Shown piece by piece: positions 26,553-35,339 of a stretch of 64,000 nucleotides of DNA (position 1 is its first letter; every line of letters begins with the position of its first letter). A model generated the notes under the pieces. That model was not told the origin of the DNA and ran no database searches. It worked only from the letters and a program-made list of their open reading frames with translations. Made by a program: the position numbers and the translations under genes. This stretch comes from Xylanibacter caecicola (GTDB lineage Bacteria; Bacteroidota; Bacteroidia; Bacteroidales; Bacteroidaceae), in NCBI RefSeq assembly GCF_013166515.1, contig NZ_JABKKJ010000010.1:1-64000 (forward strand). The letters are read 5' to 3'.

Positions 26553-27263
26553 ATGGCAGGATTTATAGCAAAGAATATACCCAACACTATTACTTGCTGC
26601 AATCTCGTTTCTGGCTGTGCCGCAACTGTTTTTGCGCTTGACTACAGAGCGGAACTGGCGCTTCTCTTTATTATAATAGGTGCCGTATTCGACTTTTTTG
26701 ACGGTATGAGCGCGCGACTGTTACACGTTTCGTCGCCAATAGGCAAGGAGCTGGACTCGCTTGCAGACGATATAACATTCGGACTGGCACCTGCCGCAAT
26801 GGTATATGCCTTTCTCGACACGATGGCATATCCTGCTGCGCTTTCTTCCTTTAGCCGTTTCATTCCGTATTTCGCATTTGTAATGGCTGCTTTTGCAGCC
26901 CTGCGTCTTGCCAAGTTCAATCTGGACGAGCGCCAGACAACATCGTTTATAGGCTTGCCCACACCTGCCAACGCCCTGTTTTGGGGTTCTCTTGTCGTAG
27001 GCTCCGGTGCTTCTTTTTCAAGCAATCCGGCAATTATGCCGGTAATATTGGTGATGATTTGCATAAGCAGCTATGTCATGGTGGCAGAGCTTCCTATGTT
27101 TGCGCTTAAGTTCAAGATGTGGGGTTGGAAAGGCAACGAGGTGAAATACATCTTCCTTATCACCTGTATACCGTTGCTGGCGATATTCCGTGTGTCGGCA
27201 TTTGCCGTCATCATAGCGTGGTATGTCATACTTTCCGTCGTTACAAATAAAATCCGCGGCTGA
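26553..27263 (+). CDS. pssA: CDP-diacylglycerol--serine O-phosphatidyltransferase
   Basis: Integral membrane enzyme that makes phosphatidylserine. The 236-residue protein has about six to eight membrane helices. Its CDP-alcohol phosphotransferase signature runs from DFFDGMSARLLH to GKELDSLAD near residues 48-72, with all the Asp and Gly positions present. It is in an operon with psd upstream and a DUF4834 gene starting one base past its stop. Confidence 0.95.
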   Translation: MAGFIAKNIPNTITCCNLVSGCAATVFALDYRAELALLFIIIGAVFDFFDGMSARLLHVSSPIGKELDSLADDITFGLAPAAMVYAFLDTMAYPAALSSFSRFIPYFAFVMAAFAALRLAKFNLDERQTTSFIGLPTPANALFWGSLVVGSGASFSSNPAIMPVILVMICISSYVMVAELPMFALKFKMWGWKGNEVKYIFLITCIPLLAIFRVSAFAVIIAWYVILSVVTNKIRG

Positions 27264-27264
27264 T

Positions 27265-27540
27265 ATGGGAGCATTGTTGAGTTTTCTGTTTCTTGTCTTT
27301 CTTTCCGGCATTTTCTTTGTAGGCATTGTTGCATACCGCATATATCGTTCGGTGAAAGATGCCGCGCAGCAGTTCCGTAACTTCGGAACCGGCTCGGGAA
27401 ATGCGGCTTCCGGCACGGCGGGAAGCAGGCATCGCGACAGCGGCGATACCATAATAGACCGCCGCGACAGCGATAAGGCGAAGCGCCGCATATTCTCCGA
27501 CAACGAGGGAGAATATGTTGACTTTGAAGAAGAACGCTGA
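27265..27540 (+). CDS. DUF4834 family small membrane protein
   Basis: A 91-residue protein with one N-terminal membrane helix (LLSFLFLVFLSGIFFVGIVAY) and a charged cytoplasmic tail ending EGEYVDFEEER. I recall this family (DUF4834) next to pssA in Bacteroidota; the function is unknown. ATG 27265 follows the pssA stop by one base and is preferred over the in-frame upstream ATG 27223 inside pssA. Confidence 0.8.
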   Translation: MGALLSFLFLVFLSGIFFVGIVAYRIYRSVKDAAQQFRNFGTGSGNAASGTAGSRHRDSGDTIIDRRDSDKAKRRIFSDNEGEYVDFEEER

Positions 27541-27561
27541 GGCGGCGGACGGAGAATATCT

Positions 27562-28158
27562 TTAATCTTGTTGTACGGAATGTTTATCTGTTGTGTCTTG
27601 CGGCACGGCGGACTGCCGTTGTCTGTTCTTTATCACGGTGAAGCCGAACAACCCCTTTTGAAGACTTAATGTTTTTGTGCCTCCCGTGCGTACCCTGTTG
27701 TATTCGCTGCGTGTCACTGTCATGCTCTTCTTGCTTCCGTCAGCAAATCCGAGATACAGGTGGAATGTGTCATATGTGCCGTTCTGCACTCTGCGCCGTC
27801 TGCCCACGGTGCGGTATTTCTTGTGTGTTTCCTTGCTCTTGGAAAGTATGGTGGCATGTACTACGTGGTCTGTCGTGGTGTCGGCAAAGAGATAGTTGGC
27901 GCCGAGGAGCGAGGCGTACAGCACCGAGCCGACGACAATCAGATGACAGATAACGTTTATTGCAGCCTTGTCTGACGTTGTCGCGATGTGCCACCTGTTG
28001 TAGAACCGCGGTGTGGTGACGACCGCCGGAACAAGTGCCGCTGCTATCGGATACCACCATGTGATGATTGTGTCGCAGTAGAAGATGTATCCCGCTATAC
28101 ACAGGGCAAGGCAGGCAAAGGCTGCCACATACCGTAGGATGGTGTAAAGTCTGTTCAT
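27562..28158 (-). CDS. Hypothetical membrane protein
   Basis: Unrecognised. The 198-residue protein has about three N-terminal hydrophobic segments (residues 7-28, 33-46 and 68-90) and a soluble, basic C-terminal domain with a Tyr- and Arg-rich middle (KKYRTVGRRRRVQNG). The upstream MITE copy begins immediately after the start codon's position, so any native promoter has been displaced; the element's end offers a minus-strand TAATTTTG (complement of 28170-28177) instead. Confidence 0.7.
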   Translation of the reverse strand: MNRLYTILRYVAAFACLALCIAGYIFYCDTIITWWYPIAAALVPAVVTTPRFYNRWHIATTSDKAAINVICHLIVVGSVLYASLLGANYLFADTTTDHVVHATILSKSKETHKKYRTVGRRRRVQNGTYDTFHLYLGFADGSKKSMTVTRSEYNRVRTGGTKTLSLQKGLFGFTVIKNRQRQSAVPQDTTDKHSVQQD

Positions 28159-28357
28159 AAGTAGATGTTCAAAATTAAACGTATATATATTAATCGGTAG
28201 ATGCTATTATTTACTTTATCATTATCTTGCACATTCTTTTGGGCTGTTTTCCCATGCCTCATCGGTCGTGTAGCCCGCTACACTCACTCTTCGGACATGA
28301 AAAAACATCACCAAAATAACGTACAATATAATGGTAATTAATTTCGAACATCTACTT
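28159..28357 (+). mobile_element. MITE-like element, copy 2 (199 bp)
   Basis: Same length as copy 1 (8131-8329) and nearly identical to it. Terminal inverted repeats are AAGTAGATGTTC and GAACATCTACTT with TA on both outer sides. The left end abuts the ATG of the membrane protein gene (28158, minus strand). The internal GTGTAGCCCGCTACAC palindrome is conserved. Confidence 0.88.
28170..28177 (-). promoter_or_regulatory. Outward TAnnTTTG inside the MITE end
   Basis: The minus strand reads TAATTTTG within the terminal repeat, 11 bases from the neighbouring ATG. A -33 TTTG at the right distance is not evident, so activity is uncertain. Confidence 0.35.
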
Positions 28358-28389
28358 ATATATAATAAGGTGTAAGTTCTTTAACGCGG

Positions 28390-28463
28390 CGGCAGCCCGA
28401 AGCATGACGGCAGATGTGGGAAACGGTATTTGTTTCCTGTGCCTGCCGGCATGTTCCGGGCTG
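28390..28463. repeat. Inverted repeat downstream of pyrH
   Basis: GGCAGCCCG and CGGGCTGCC are exact complements on either side of about 50 bases. It may be part of a terminator for the minus-strand pyrH operon, although no T-run follows closely. Confidence 0.4.
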
Positions 28464-28493
28464 CCGGACGTTTTGTTATAAGCGTGCTTACGG

Positions 28494-29204
28494 TCAGTTG
28501 TGAACCAGTGTACCGATGTCCTCTCCGTCCATCACCCTCTTCAGATTGCCCACGATGTCCATGTTGAACACGTATATCGGCAGGTTGTTTTCCTTGCACA
28601 TTGTCGTTGCCGTGAGGTCCATGACCTTCAGTCCGCGCGTGTAAATCTCATCGTATGTTATCTCGCTGAACTTCACTGCCTGCGGGTCTTTCTCGGGGTC
28701 GGCGGTGTATATGCCGTCCACGCGCGTGCCTTTCAGCATCACGTCCGCCTCTATCTCTATGCCGCGTAGCGAGCTTCCCGTGTCGGTGGTGAAGTATGGA
28801 GAGCCTGTTCCGGCGCTGAATATGCACACATGTCCGTTCTCCATTGCCTCGATGGCTTTCCATTTGCTGTAAAACTCGCCTATCGGTTCCATGCGTATTG
28901 CCGTGAGCACTTTTGTCTTTACACCGATCGCGCCGAGCGCCGAGCTGAGTGCCAGCGAGTTGATGACGGTGGCACACATGCCCATCTGGTCGCCCTTGAC
29001 GCGGTCGAAGCCCTTGCCGGCGCCGCTCAGTCCGCGGAAGATGTTGCCTCCGCCAATCACTATGCCTATCTGCACACCGCTTTCGTGCACTTCCTTTATC
29101 TGCCTTGCATATTCGTTGAGCCTTTCCGTGTCTATGCCGTAGCTCTGTTTGCCCATGAGGCTCTCGCCGCTGAGCTTTAGAAGTATTCTTTTATACTTTG
29201 CCAT
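28494..29204 (-). CDS. pyrH: Uridylate kinase
   Basis: Phosphorylates UMP to UDP. The 236-residue amino-acid-kinase-fold protein begins with KRILLKLSGESLMG and has GGGNIFRG (near residue 53), DQMGMCATVINS and PYFTTDTGSSLRGIE (near residue 136), all typical. It is the last gene of a yraN-birA-pyrH run; the gap after birA is 8 bases. Confidence 0.97.
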   Translation of the reverse strand: MAKYKRILLKLSGESLMGKQSYGIDTERLNEYARQIKEVHESGVQIGIVIGGGNIFRGLSGAGKGFDRVKGDQMGMCATVINSLALSSALGAIGVKTKVLTAIRMEPIGEFYSKWKAIEAMENGHVCIFSAGTGSPYFTTDTGSSLRGIEIEADVMLKGTRVDGIYTADPEKDPQAVKFSEITYDEIYTRGLKVMDLTATTMCKENNLPIYVFNMDIVGNLKRVMDGEDIGTLVHN

Positions 29205-29212
29205 GATGCGTA

Positions 29213-29956
29213 TTATTTATTGTTGATTATGAACTTCACTTCCTTGAAGAAATATTTTCTTAGTCTGCCTTCCGTGTCGCGCAGGAGCAGCCTGCCGCTT
29301 TCCTCCACTCCCACGGTTTCCGCCACGAATCCACCGTCGGCGTCGCTGTAGGCGTGAAAGCCCTCCCGACGGTATAGCGCGCTGTGGTACATGGCTATGA
29401 CGGAACTGCCGTTACCGTTTTCTATCATATTCATGTAGCGGCAGAAGCGGTCGATGATGTCGTCGAGTATGGCACGCGGTTCCACTTCGTGCCCCAGTAT
29501 GTTGCGCAGCGAAACGGGATTGGGCGCATCGCTGCGGAATGTCTCCTGATTTATGTTCACGCCCGTACCGATGATGCATCTTCTTATGCCATGCCGGCAG
29601 ACGGCGGTCTCTATCAGCGTACCGCTTATTTTCTTGTTGCACCAGTATATGTCGTTGGGCCATTTCACGCTTATTCCGCTGCCCGCAATCTCCGTGAGAC
29701 AGTCTTTCAGCGCCACCGCCATAGCCATGGAGATGATGAACTGGCGTGCGGGCGGAACGGAGATGTTTTGCACCAGTATGCTGAAAAGCAGATTTTCCCC
29801 CGGCTCACTCTCCCATGAGTTACACGCCTGTCCTCGTCCTGCCGTTTGATACCGTGCAACGGCGACAACGAGATCGTTGTCCGTCTCCGGCAGGTAATCG
29901 TGCAGAAAGCGGTTGGTTGAATCTGTAACGTCGAGTTCTATTATTCTTGTTTTCAT
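29213..29956 (-). CDS. birA: Biotin--[acetyl-CoA-carboxylase] ligase
   Basis: Attaches biotin to carboxylase carrier domains. The 247 residues cover only the catalytic and C-terminal domains; there is no N-terminal HTH, so it should not be a repressor. Motifs: GRGQACNSWESEPGEN (residues 41-56), VKWPNDIYW and KKISGTLIE. It lies between yraN and pyrH with 10- and 8-base gaps. Confidence 0.94.
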   Translation of the reverse strand: MKTRIIELDVTDSTNRFLHDYLPETDNDLVVAVARYQTAGRGQACNSWESEPGENLLFSILVQNISVPPARQFIISMAMAVALKDCLTEIAGSGISVKWPNDIYWCNKKISGTLIETAVCRHGIRRCIIGTGVNINQETFRSDAPNPVSLRNILGHEVEPRAILDDIIDRFCRYMNMIENGNGSSVIAMYHSALYRREGFHAYSDADGGFVAETVGVEESGRLLLRDTEGRLRKYFFKEVKFIINNK

Positions 29957-29966
29957 GTATCGTCGG

Positions 29967-30332
29967 TTATGGTATAGGCATGAATGCGTCTTCGATGTGT
30001 GTTGCCTTGTAGTTGCCGTCTGCCGTCCCTACGATGGTCACGATGTCGAACCTTACGGGCAGGTCTATGTGTTTCATCTTCACGTATTTGCCCGCAGCGC
30101 CACAGATGTTCCGTATCTTGTTTCGGTCTACCGCCGTTTCAGGCTCGGCGAAGATTTTGTCCCGCCTTGTCTTTACTTCCACTATCACCAGCATGTCTGC
30201 GTCTACCGCCACTATGTCTATGTCGCGGCTGCCGTCGCGCCAGTTGCGGTCGACAATCCGCAGCCCCTTTTGTTCGAGATACTCGGCGGCTTTCTGCTCG
30301 CCCCATTGTCCAAGGTCGTTGTGTGTTGCCAT
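29967..30332 (-). CDS. YraN family protein (UPF0102)
   Basis: A 121-residue protein of the YraN family, a restriction-endonuclease-like fold whose substrate is not settled. Motifs: GEQKAAEYLEQKG, RDIDIVAVD and VIVEVKTR, matching the D-E-K nuclease core. ATG 30332 is the family start; the longer frame to 30365 overlaps the tadA promoter area. Confidence 0.9.
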   Translation of the reverse strand: MATHNDLGQWGEQKAAEYLEQKGLRIVDRNWRDGSRDIDIVAVDADMLVIVEVKTRRDKIFAEPETAVDRNKIRNICGAAGKYVKMKHIDLPVRFDIVTIVGTADGNYKATHIEDAFMPIP

Positions 30333-30406
30333 GAAGATTAGTGTTCCTGACTTACAAAAATACAATATTTCCGTTACACATCAAAGGTCTTTAAGCCTAA
30401 AAATAG

Positions 30407-30414
30407 TACTTTTG
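30407..30414 (+). promoter_or_regulatory. Predicted -7 element (TACTTTTG) of tadA
   Basis: Perfect TAnnTTTG 18 bases before the tadA ATG; it excludes the upstream part of the longer open frame. Confidence 0.6.
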
Positions 30415-30432
30415 CAGAAAAACAGGCATATT

Positions 30433-30918
30433 ATGAAACAAGAGAAAAACCAATGCGCCGGCGGTGCCGTCGCAGAGCAGGCTGCGAAGGATGCCGAGTT
30501 CATGCGCAAGGCGCTGATTGAGGCGGAGACTGCCCGCGATGCCGGCGAGATACCCGTCGGTGCGGTTATTGTGTGCGGCGGGCGCATCATTTCGCGTGCC
30601 CACAATCTCACGGAGACGCTCAACGACGTCACGGCGCACGCCGAGATGCTGGCGATAACGTCTGCCGCCAACGCCATGGGCGGCAAGTTTCTGCCCGAAT
30701 GCACGCTATATGTCACCGTGGAGCCGTGCCCCATGTGCGCCGGAGCGATAGGGTGGGCGAGGATAGGTCGCGTGGTCTATGGCGCGGCGGACGACAAGCG
30801 CGGATACACGCGCTATGCTCCCGATGTTCTTCACCCCAAGACCACGGTCGCGACGGGGGTGCTCGAAGAAGAGTGCCGCAGGCTCATGCAGGAGTTCTTT
30901 GCTGATAAAAGGAGATAA
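30433..30918 (+). CDS. tadA: Nucleoside deaminase (tRNA adenosine deaminase TadA)
   Basis: Deaminates adenosine-34 to inosine in tRNA-Arg, or a related nucleoside. The 161-residue protein has the zinc-deaminase signatures AHAEMLAI (catalytic HAE) and PCPMCAGAI (PCxxC). The frame is open from 30013, but family similarity starts at ATG 30433, which follows a promoter -7 match. The first 23 residues form a charged extension. Divergent from yraN. Confidence 0.93.
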   Translation: MKQEKNQCAGGAVAEQAAKDAEFMRKALIEAETARDAGEIPVGAVIVCGGRIISRAHNLTETLNDVTAHAEMLAITSAANAMGGKFLPECTLYVTVEPCPMCAGAIGWARIGRVVYGAADDKRGYTRYAPDVLHPKTTVATGVLEEECRRLMQEFFADKRR

Positions 30919-30922
30919 GGGG

Positions 30923-30969
30923 GAGATAAAAGAAGATATGCGGCTGATGCCGCAGGAGATAAGGACAAT
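30923..30969 (+). repeat. Intergenic hairpin repeat, copy B
   Basis: Nearly identical to 2787-2834, with hairpin TGCGGC (30939-30944) and GCCGCA (30949-30954). It starts five bases after the tadA stop and is followed by further AAGGAGATAAGG words to about 31006, so it may act in the tadA 3' end. Confidence 0.6.
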
Positions 30970-31021
30970 GGCAAGGAGATAAGGGACACAGCAAGGAGAT
31001 AAGGAGCCTGCTACCGGTAGG

Positions 31022-31114
31022 GATGCACCATGGTGCATCCGAAAACGCATGGCTTGTATCGTCGAATCACATCGGATTATTGTTCATAATCATTTCGGCT
31101 GCACCATGGTACAG
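31022..31114. repeat. Paired palindromes downstream of tadA
   Basis: A perfect palindrome GATGCACCATGGTGCATC (about 31022-31039) and a related near-palindrome GCTGCACCATGGTACAGC (about 31099-31116) lie 60 bases apart, framed by TAGGG and CCCTA. The 30919-31219 spacer has no gene. Confidence 0.65.
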
Positions 31115-31219
31115 CCCTACACGGTGCGGATGTTCGGTTGTCACATTTTATATAACAAATACGGGGCAAAGGCGTTTCCGCCCCTGCCCCGTGTCTGCTT
31201 TATGTAATGCGTGATAAGG

Positions 31220-34045
31220 CTACTCCTGCGGGAGCATTATAATCTCTACGCTGTTGCCTCCGGCTATTATCACATCCTTTACGAATGCTGCGATGCTCTC
31301 CGGTGTGAGTTCGCCGACAATCTTCTTGTAGTCGGTCACTACGTCTATGCCCAACTCGTCGAAGTTGCTTATCGCGCCCAGCCAGTATCCGTTCTTCTTT
31401 GCGTTGTCGTCAGCCTGCTTCAACATCAGTTCCTTCACCTTTGTCAGCATGTCTGCGTCTACGGTCTTTGCCATGGCTGCCACTTCGTCCTTCATTATCT
31501 TTATCGCCAGGTCTGCCTTCTCGGGCTTCATCGGGCATACGCCCAACAGAACGGTGAATGGCACGTCGCTGCCCGCCGTCGTGCGTCCCACGGCACCTGC
31601 CGAGTATGCGGCACTGGCGTCTTCGCGTATCTTCTTGAGATAAATCATAGACAGTATCTGTCCTGCCACGTCTACCTTTATGTCGTTCTCAAGGCTGTAC
31701 GGCACGTTGTTGTTATACCAGTAGATGTATGCCTGTGCCTTCGGCGTGTCCATCTTGCGCGTGAACTTGTTCACAACGTTGCCCTGTGCGTATGTGGCAA
31801 CCTTGCGCCAGTTCTCTTTCTTGCCTTTTGCCGGCAGCGAAGCGATATACTGTTCTATCAGCGGACGCAGAGTTGTCTCGTCGAAGTTGCCCACGAGCAT
31901 GAACGTGAAGTCGGCTGCGTTGGCAGTGCGCTCCTTTGCTATCTCGAGTATGCGGTCGTAGTTTACGTCCTTAAGGTCTTCCGCCTTTATCGATGTGAAG
32001 CGCGGGTTGTGGCTGTTGAGCGTGCACTGCATTGAGTCTACGAAAGCCTTTTCGGGCGATATGCTCTGGTTTTTGAGCATGGTCTCGAGCATCGTCATGA
32101 GCGATGTGTACGATTTCTCGTCCTTCTTTATGGCAGTGAAGTAGAGATAGTTGAGCTGCAACAGTGTCTCGATGTCCTTGGGAGTAGACCTTCCCGAGAT
32201 TGTCTCGTGCAGCTTGTTGAGGCTCATAGACAGACTCACCTGCTTGCCTGCAAGCGCTTTCTCAAGCTCCGTGTGGCTGAACTCGCCCAGTCCGCTCGCC
32301 TCGATGACATCGTCGAATGCCTTCATGTTGGCAAAGTCTTTCTCGTCGAGAAGCGACGAACCGCCTTTCGACGATGCTACCATAAGCACCTCGTCGTCCT
32401 TGAAGTCGGTCTTCTTCAGCAGTACCCTTGCACCGTTGGACAGTGTCAGTTCCTTGTATCCCAGCTTGTTGTTCTCTTTCTCGCTCTTTATCGTTCCTTT
32501 GGCGGGAAGCGTCTTTATCAGCGGCTCGTCCTTCACGTTGTCCACATATGCAGTCAACTGTTCGGCGCGCACGCCGGCTATAGCCTTCTTTATTCCGTCC
32601 ACCGTCGGGTATACGGCACCTTCCTTCTCGTTGTTTATGCTGAACACAACAAGGTTAGAGTCGTTCCTGCTTATCATCTCGCCCATACCCTGGTTTACAG
32701 CCTCTACGGGTATCATCGGCGTGATCTGCTGCATTATGTTGTACTGGTCTTCGAGCGACGGTATCGGCTCGTTCGACAGGAAGTGGTCGCGATACTCGTC
32801 TCCGTATTTAGCGTTCTCGCGCTTGTTGCGGTTGGTGTATGCCTTTTCCAGCGCGCTCATGTAGTTGGACTTGGCACGCACAAACTCGGTCGGCGTAAAT
32901 CCGAACTGCGATGCACGCAGAGCCTCGCGCATTACGGCTGCAATCGCCTCTTCGGTCTTTCCGTCCTTGGGAACAATCACCATGGAGAATGCATCCTTTG
33001 TCTTTGAGAATATATATGAGCCGTCATAGCAGTAAGCCTGTACAAACGGGCAGTCGGCGTTCTGTGCCAGCTCGCCCAGTCGGGCGTTCAGCATGCCCGT
33101 TACAACAGACTTGAGATAGTCTGCCATGAGATATGACAGGTCGCCCTTGGCGCTGTCGGGCACGGCGTCGTGCTTGATGAACATCTGCACCACGTTTATT
33201 GTCTGTTCCTTGTCCTTGTCGATGAGGATTATCGGCTCGGCATTGTCGGGCACCTGCTCGTCCACCACCGGTGCGGCATTGGGTATGAGCTTTATTCCGC
33301 TGAACATCTCCTTTATCTTGTTCTCGGTGTAGTCCACGTCTATGTCGCCCACAACTATTATCGCCTGATTGTCCGGACGATACCACTTCTGATAGTACTT
33401 GCGCAGTGCCTCGGGCTTGAAGTTGTCGATAATCTCCATCTTGCCGATGGGGTAGCGCTTGCCGTATTTGCTGCCGGGGTAGAGCGCTTCGAGATTGCGC
33501 TCGAACATGCGCGACGATGCGTCGGTGCGCAGACGCCACTCCTCGTGTATCACTCCGCGCTCCTTGTCAATCTCCTTCGCGTCGAGTGTAAGACCGTTCG
33601 ACCAGTCTTTCAGTATGAGCAGACACGAGTCGAGAGCCTCGCGGCGTGTCGACGGGACGTTGCAGATGCGGTATACCGTCTGGTCTATACCTGTATATGC
33701 GTTGAGGTCGCTGCCGAACTCCACGCCCAACGAGCGTGTATATTCGATGACGCCGTTCTCCTTGAAGTTGTCCGAGCCGTTGAAAGCCATGTGCTCCAGG
33801 AAGTGAGCCAGACCGCGCTGGTCGTCGTTCTCCTGTATCGAACCCACGCGCTGTGCTATGTAGAAGTTCACCCGCTTCTCGGGATATCCGTTCTGACGCA
33901 CGTAGTAGGTCAGACCGTTGGGCAACTTGCCTATTCTCACTGCCTTGTCGACAGGTATGGGAGGCATCTGGAAGCCTTGTGCCAGCGACGGAACCACAGC
34001 CGAAAGGGCAAGTACCGCGATGGCAAAAAGATTTTTGATTTTCAT
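31220..34045 (-). CDS. M16 family zinc metallopeptidase
   Basis: A 941-residue exported pitrilysin-type peptidase. The signal peptide covers residues 1-22 (ending SLAQ). The active site is HFLEH (residues 81-85), with the distal Glu in GVIHEEW near residue 163. Two M16 halves are visible; the second (from about residue 530) lacks the HxxEH motif, as usual. It probably degrades peptides in the periplasm. A minus-strand TACCTTTG promoter match lies at 34083-34090. ATG 34045 starts the signal peptide. Confidence 0.93.
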   Translation of the reverse strand: MKIKNLFAIAVLALSAVVPSLAQGFQMPPIPVDKAVRIGKLPNGLTYYVRQNGYPEKRVNFYIAQRVGSIQENDDQRGLAHFLEHMAFNGSDNFKENGVIEYTRSLGVEFGSDLNAYTGIDQTVYRICNVPSTRREALDSCLLILKDWSNGLTLDAKEIDKERGVIHEEWRLRTDASSRMFERNLEALYPGSKYGKRYPIGKMEIIDNFKPEALRKYYQKWYRPDNQAIIVVGDIDVDYTENKIKEMFSGIKLIPNAAPVVDEQVPDNAEPIILIDKDKEQTINVVQMFIKHDAVPDSAKGDLSYLMADYLKSVVTGMLNARLGELAQNADCPFVQAYCYDGSYIFSKTKDAFSMVIVPKDGKTEEAIAAVMREALRASQFGFTPTEFVRAKSNYMSALEKAYTNRNKRENAKYGDEYRDHFLSNEPIPSLEDQYNIMQQITPMIPVEAVNQGMGEMISRNDSNLVVFSINNEKEGAVYPTVDGIKKAIAGVRAEQLTAYVDNVKDEPLIKTLPAKGTIKSEKENNKLGYKELTLSNGARVLLKKTDFKDDEVLMVASSKGGSSLLDEKDFANMKAFDDVIEASGLGEFSHTELEKALAGKQVSLSMSLNKLHETISGRSTPKDIETLLQLNYLYFTAIKKDEKSYTSLMTMLETMLKNQSISPEKAFVDSMQCTLNSHNPRFTSIKAEDLKDVNYDRILEIAKERTANAADFTFMLVGNFDETTLRPLIEQYIASLPAKGKKENWRKVATYAQGNVVNKFTRKMDTPKAQAYIYWYNNNVPYSLENDIKVDVAGQILSMIYLKKIREDASAAYSAGAVGRTTAGSDVPFTVLLGVCPMKPEKADLAIKIMKDEVAAMAKTVDADMLTKVKELMLKQADDNAKKNGYWLGAISNFDELGIDVVTDYKKIVGELTPESIAAFVKDVIIAGGNSVEIIMLPQE

Positions 34046-34082
34046 AATTTATAATGTTTTGTAAAATAAGATATATACAATG

Positions 34083-34090
34083 CAAAGGTA
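34083..34090 (-). promoter_or_regulatory. Predicted -7 element (TACCTTTG) of the M16 peptidase gene
   Basis: Perfect TAnnTTTG on the minus strand, 38 bases before the ATG. Confidence 0.6.
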
Positions 34091-34225
34091 ATAAAATAAT
34101 TGTTTATATGACAAAATGTAAAGAATAAAATGATGCCAGGCGGAGTTATGTAAGACAAAACAGCGTTTTTGCTTGATAATAGGAACGTTTGCACTGTGGC
34201 ACGGCTGCGCGATGCCGTAGGTGCT

Positions 34226-34255
34226 ACACGTTGCAATGCCGGCGGTGCAACGTGT
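34226..34255. repeat. Short inverted repeat
   Basis: ACACGTTGCA (34226-34235) and TGCAACGTGT (34246-34255) form a perfect 10-bp stem with a GC-rich 10-base loop. It may be a terminator-like structure or a protein site in the 34046-34416 spacer. Confidence 0.5.
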
Positions 34256-34309
34256 GTCGGAATATGGCTTGTAAACCATTGAAAAGCAAGATGATATCTT
34301 TGGGATTCT

Positions 34310-34393
34310 AAAAGGTGCCCTTTTAGACGCTGAAAGGCGGCATATCAGAGCCTGAAATGCCACCTTTCGCAATGCAATATGCCGCCTTTTGGA
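34310..34393. repeat. Modular intergenic repeat, copy B
   Basis: Contains AAAAGGTGCCCTTT, GACGCTGAAA, GGCGGCATAT and CCTGAAATGCC, shared with 21326-21405. The last part, AATATGCCGCCTTTTGG, is the reverse complement of the GGCGGCATAT module, so the segment can fold back on itself. It lies just past the xerD stop. Confidence 0.55.
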
Positions 34394-34416
34394 AAATGCC
34401 CTGCCGCGAGGCGTGC

Positions 34417-35328
34417 CTACTTGTCTCTTCTCGGGTGGTACATCAGCACCTCCTCGCGCAGCGTGTGGATGTCGATATGCGTGTAAATCTCGGTCGTGCC
34501 GATGTGCTCGTGTCCGAGCATTATCTGTATGGCGCGCAAGTCTGCCCCTCCTTCGAGCAGTGCCGTGGCGAAACTGTGGCGCAGCGTGTGCGGGCTTATG
34601 GTTTTCTTTATTCCGGCTTCCGCCGCCAAACGCTTTATCATTATCAGTATCATGGTGCGCGTGAGATGCGCTCCGCGGCGGTTGAGAAAGACGTAATCGT
34701 CTTCTCCCTCCTTTATCGTCATCATGTTGCGGTCTCTGAACCAGTATTCCAGTTCCTTTATGGCTGAAGGCGATATGGGCACGAGCCGCTCCTTGCGCCC
34801 TTTGCCCTCTACGCGTATGAAACGTTCTTCGAGAAAAAGGTTGGACATCTTCAGAGTCACAAGCTCGCTCACGCGGAGACCGCAGCAGAACAATGTCTCG
34901 ATGATAGCCTTGTTTCGCTGCCCCTCCCATTTAGACAGGTCTATAGCCTGTTCGAGCATGTTGACCTCCTCCGTGCTCAGCACCTCCGGCAGATGCTCGC
35001 CTATACGGGGAGACTCGAGCAGTTCCGACGGGTCGGCGGAGACATATCCCTCGAGATACAGAAACCTGTAGAACGAGCGCACACCGCTGAGAATGCGGCA
35101 CTGTGAGCGGGCGTTTATGCCTATGTCGTGAAGCGAAGCCGCAAAGCTGCGCAGGTCTTCTATACCGGCATCGGCAGGCTCCAGACCTCCGGAGTGCAGA
35201 AAACCGAATAGTTTCTGCAGGTCAAGCATATACGCCTCCTGTGTGTTCTGTGTGAGGTTGCGCTGCAGTTTTATGTACCGCAGATATCGCCTCACCATAT
35301 CATTATTGCTTTTGCTGTCGTATTTCAT
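34417..35328 (-). CDS. xerD: Tyrosine recombinase XerD-like
   Basis: Resolves chromosome dimers, or acts as a general Xer recombinase. The 303 residues match XerC/XerD length. The catalytic set is complete: GLRVSELVTL (Arg I), the beta-hairpin Lys in EGKGRKERL, HTLRHSFAT (HxxR), LGHEHIGTTEIYTHI (His and Tyr). The N-terminal SAM-like domain has LTQNTQEAY. The Arg I residue separates it from the IntDOT-like integrases at 15133 and 44613. Confidence 0.92.
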   Translation of the reverse strand: MKYDSKSNNDMVRRYLRYIKLQRNLTQNTQEAYMLDLQKLFGFLHSGGLEPADAGIEDLRSFAASLHDIGINARSQCRILSGVRSFYRFLYLEGYVSADPSELLESPRIGEHLPEVLSTEEVNMLEQAIDLSKWEGQRNKAIIETLFCCGLRVSELVTLKMSNLFLEERFIRVEGKGRKERLVPISPSAIKELEYWFRDRNMMTIKEGEDDYVFLNRRGAHLTRTMILIMIKRLAAEAGIKKTISPHTLRHSFATALLEGGADLRAIQIMLGHEHIGTTEIYTHIDIHTLREEVLMYHPRRDK

Positions 35329-35339
35329 TTATTTTTATT

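Noticed and set aside
34049..34930. 293-residue minus-strand ORF
   Set aside because: It overlaps xerD in another frame and has low-complexity Arg/His composition typical of a shadow frame.
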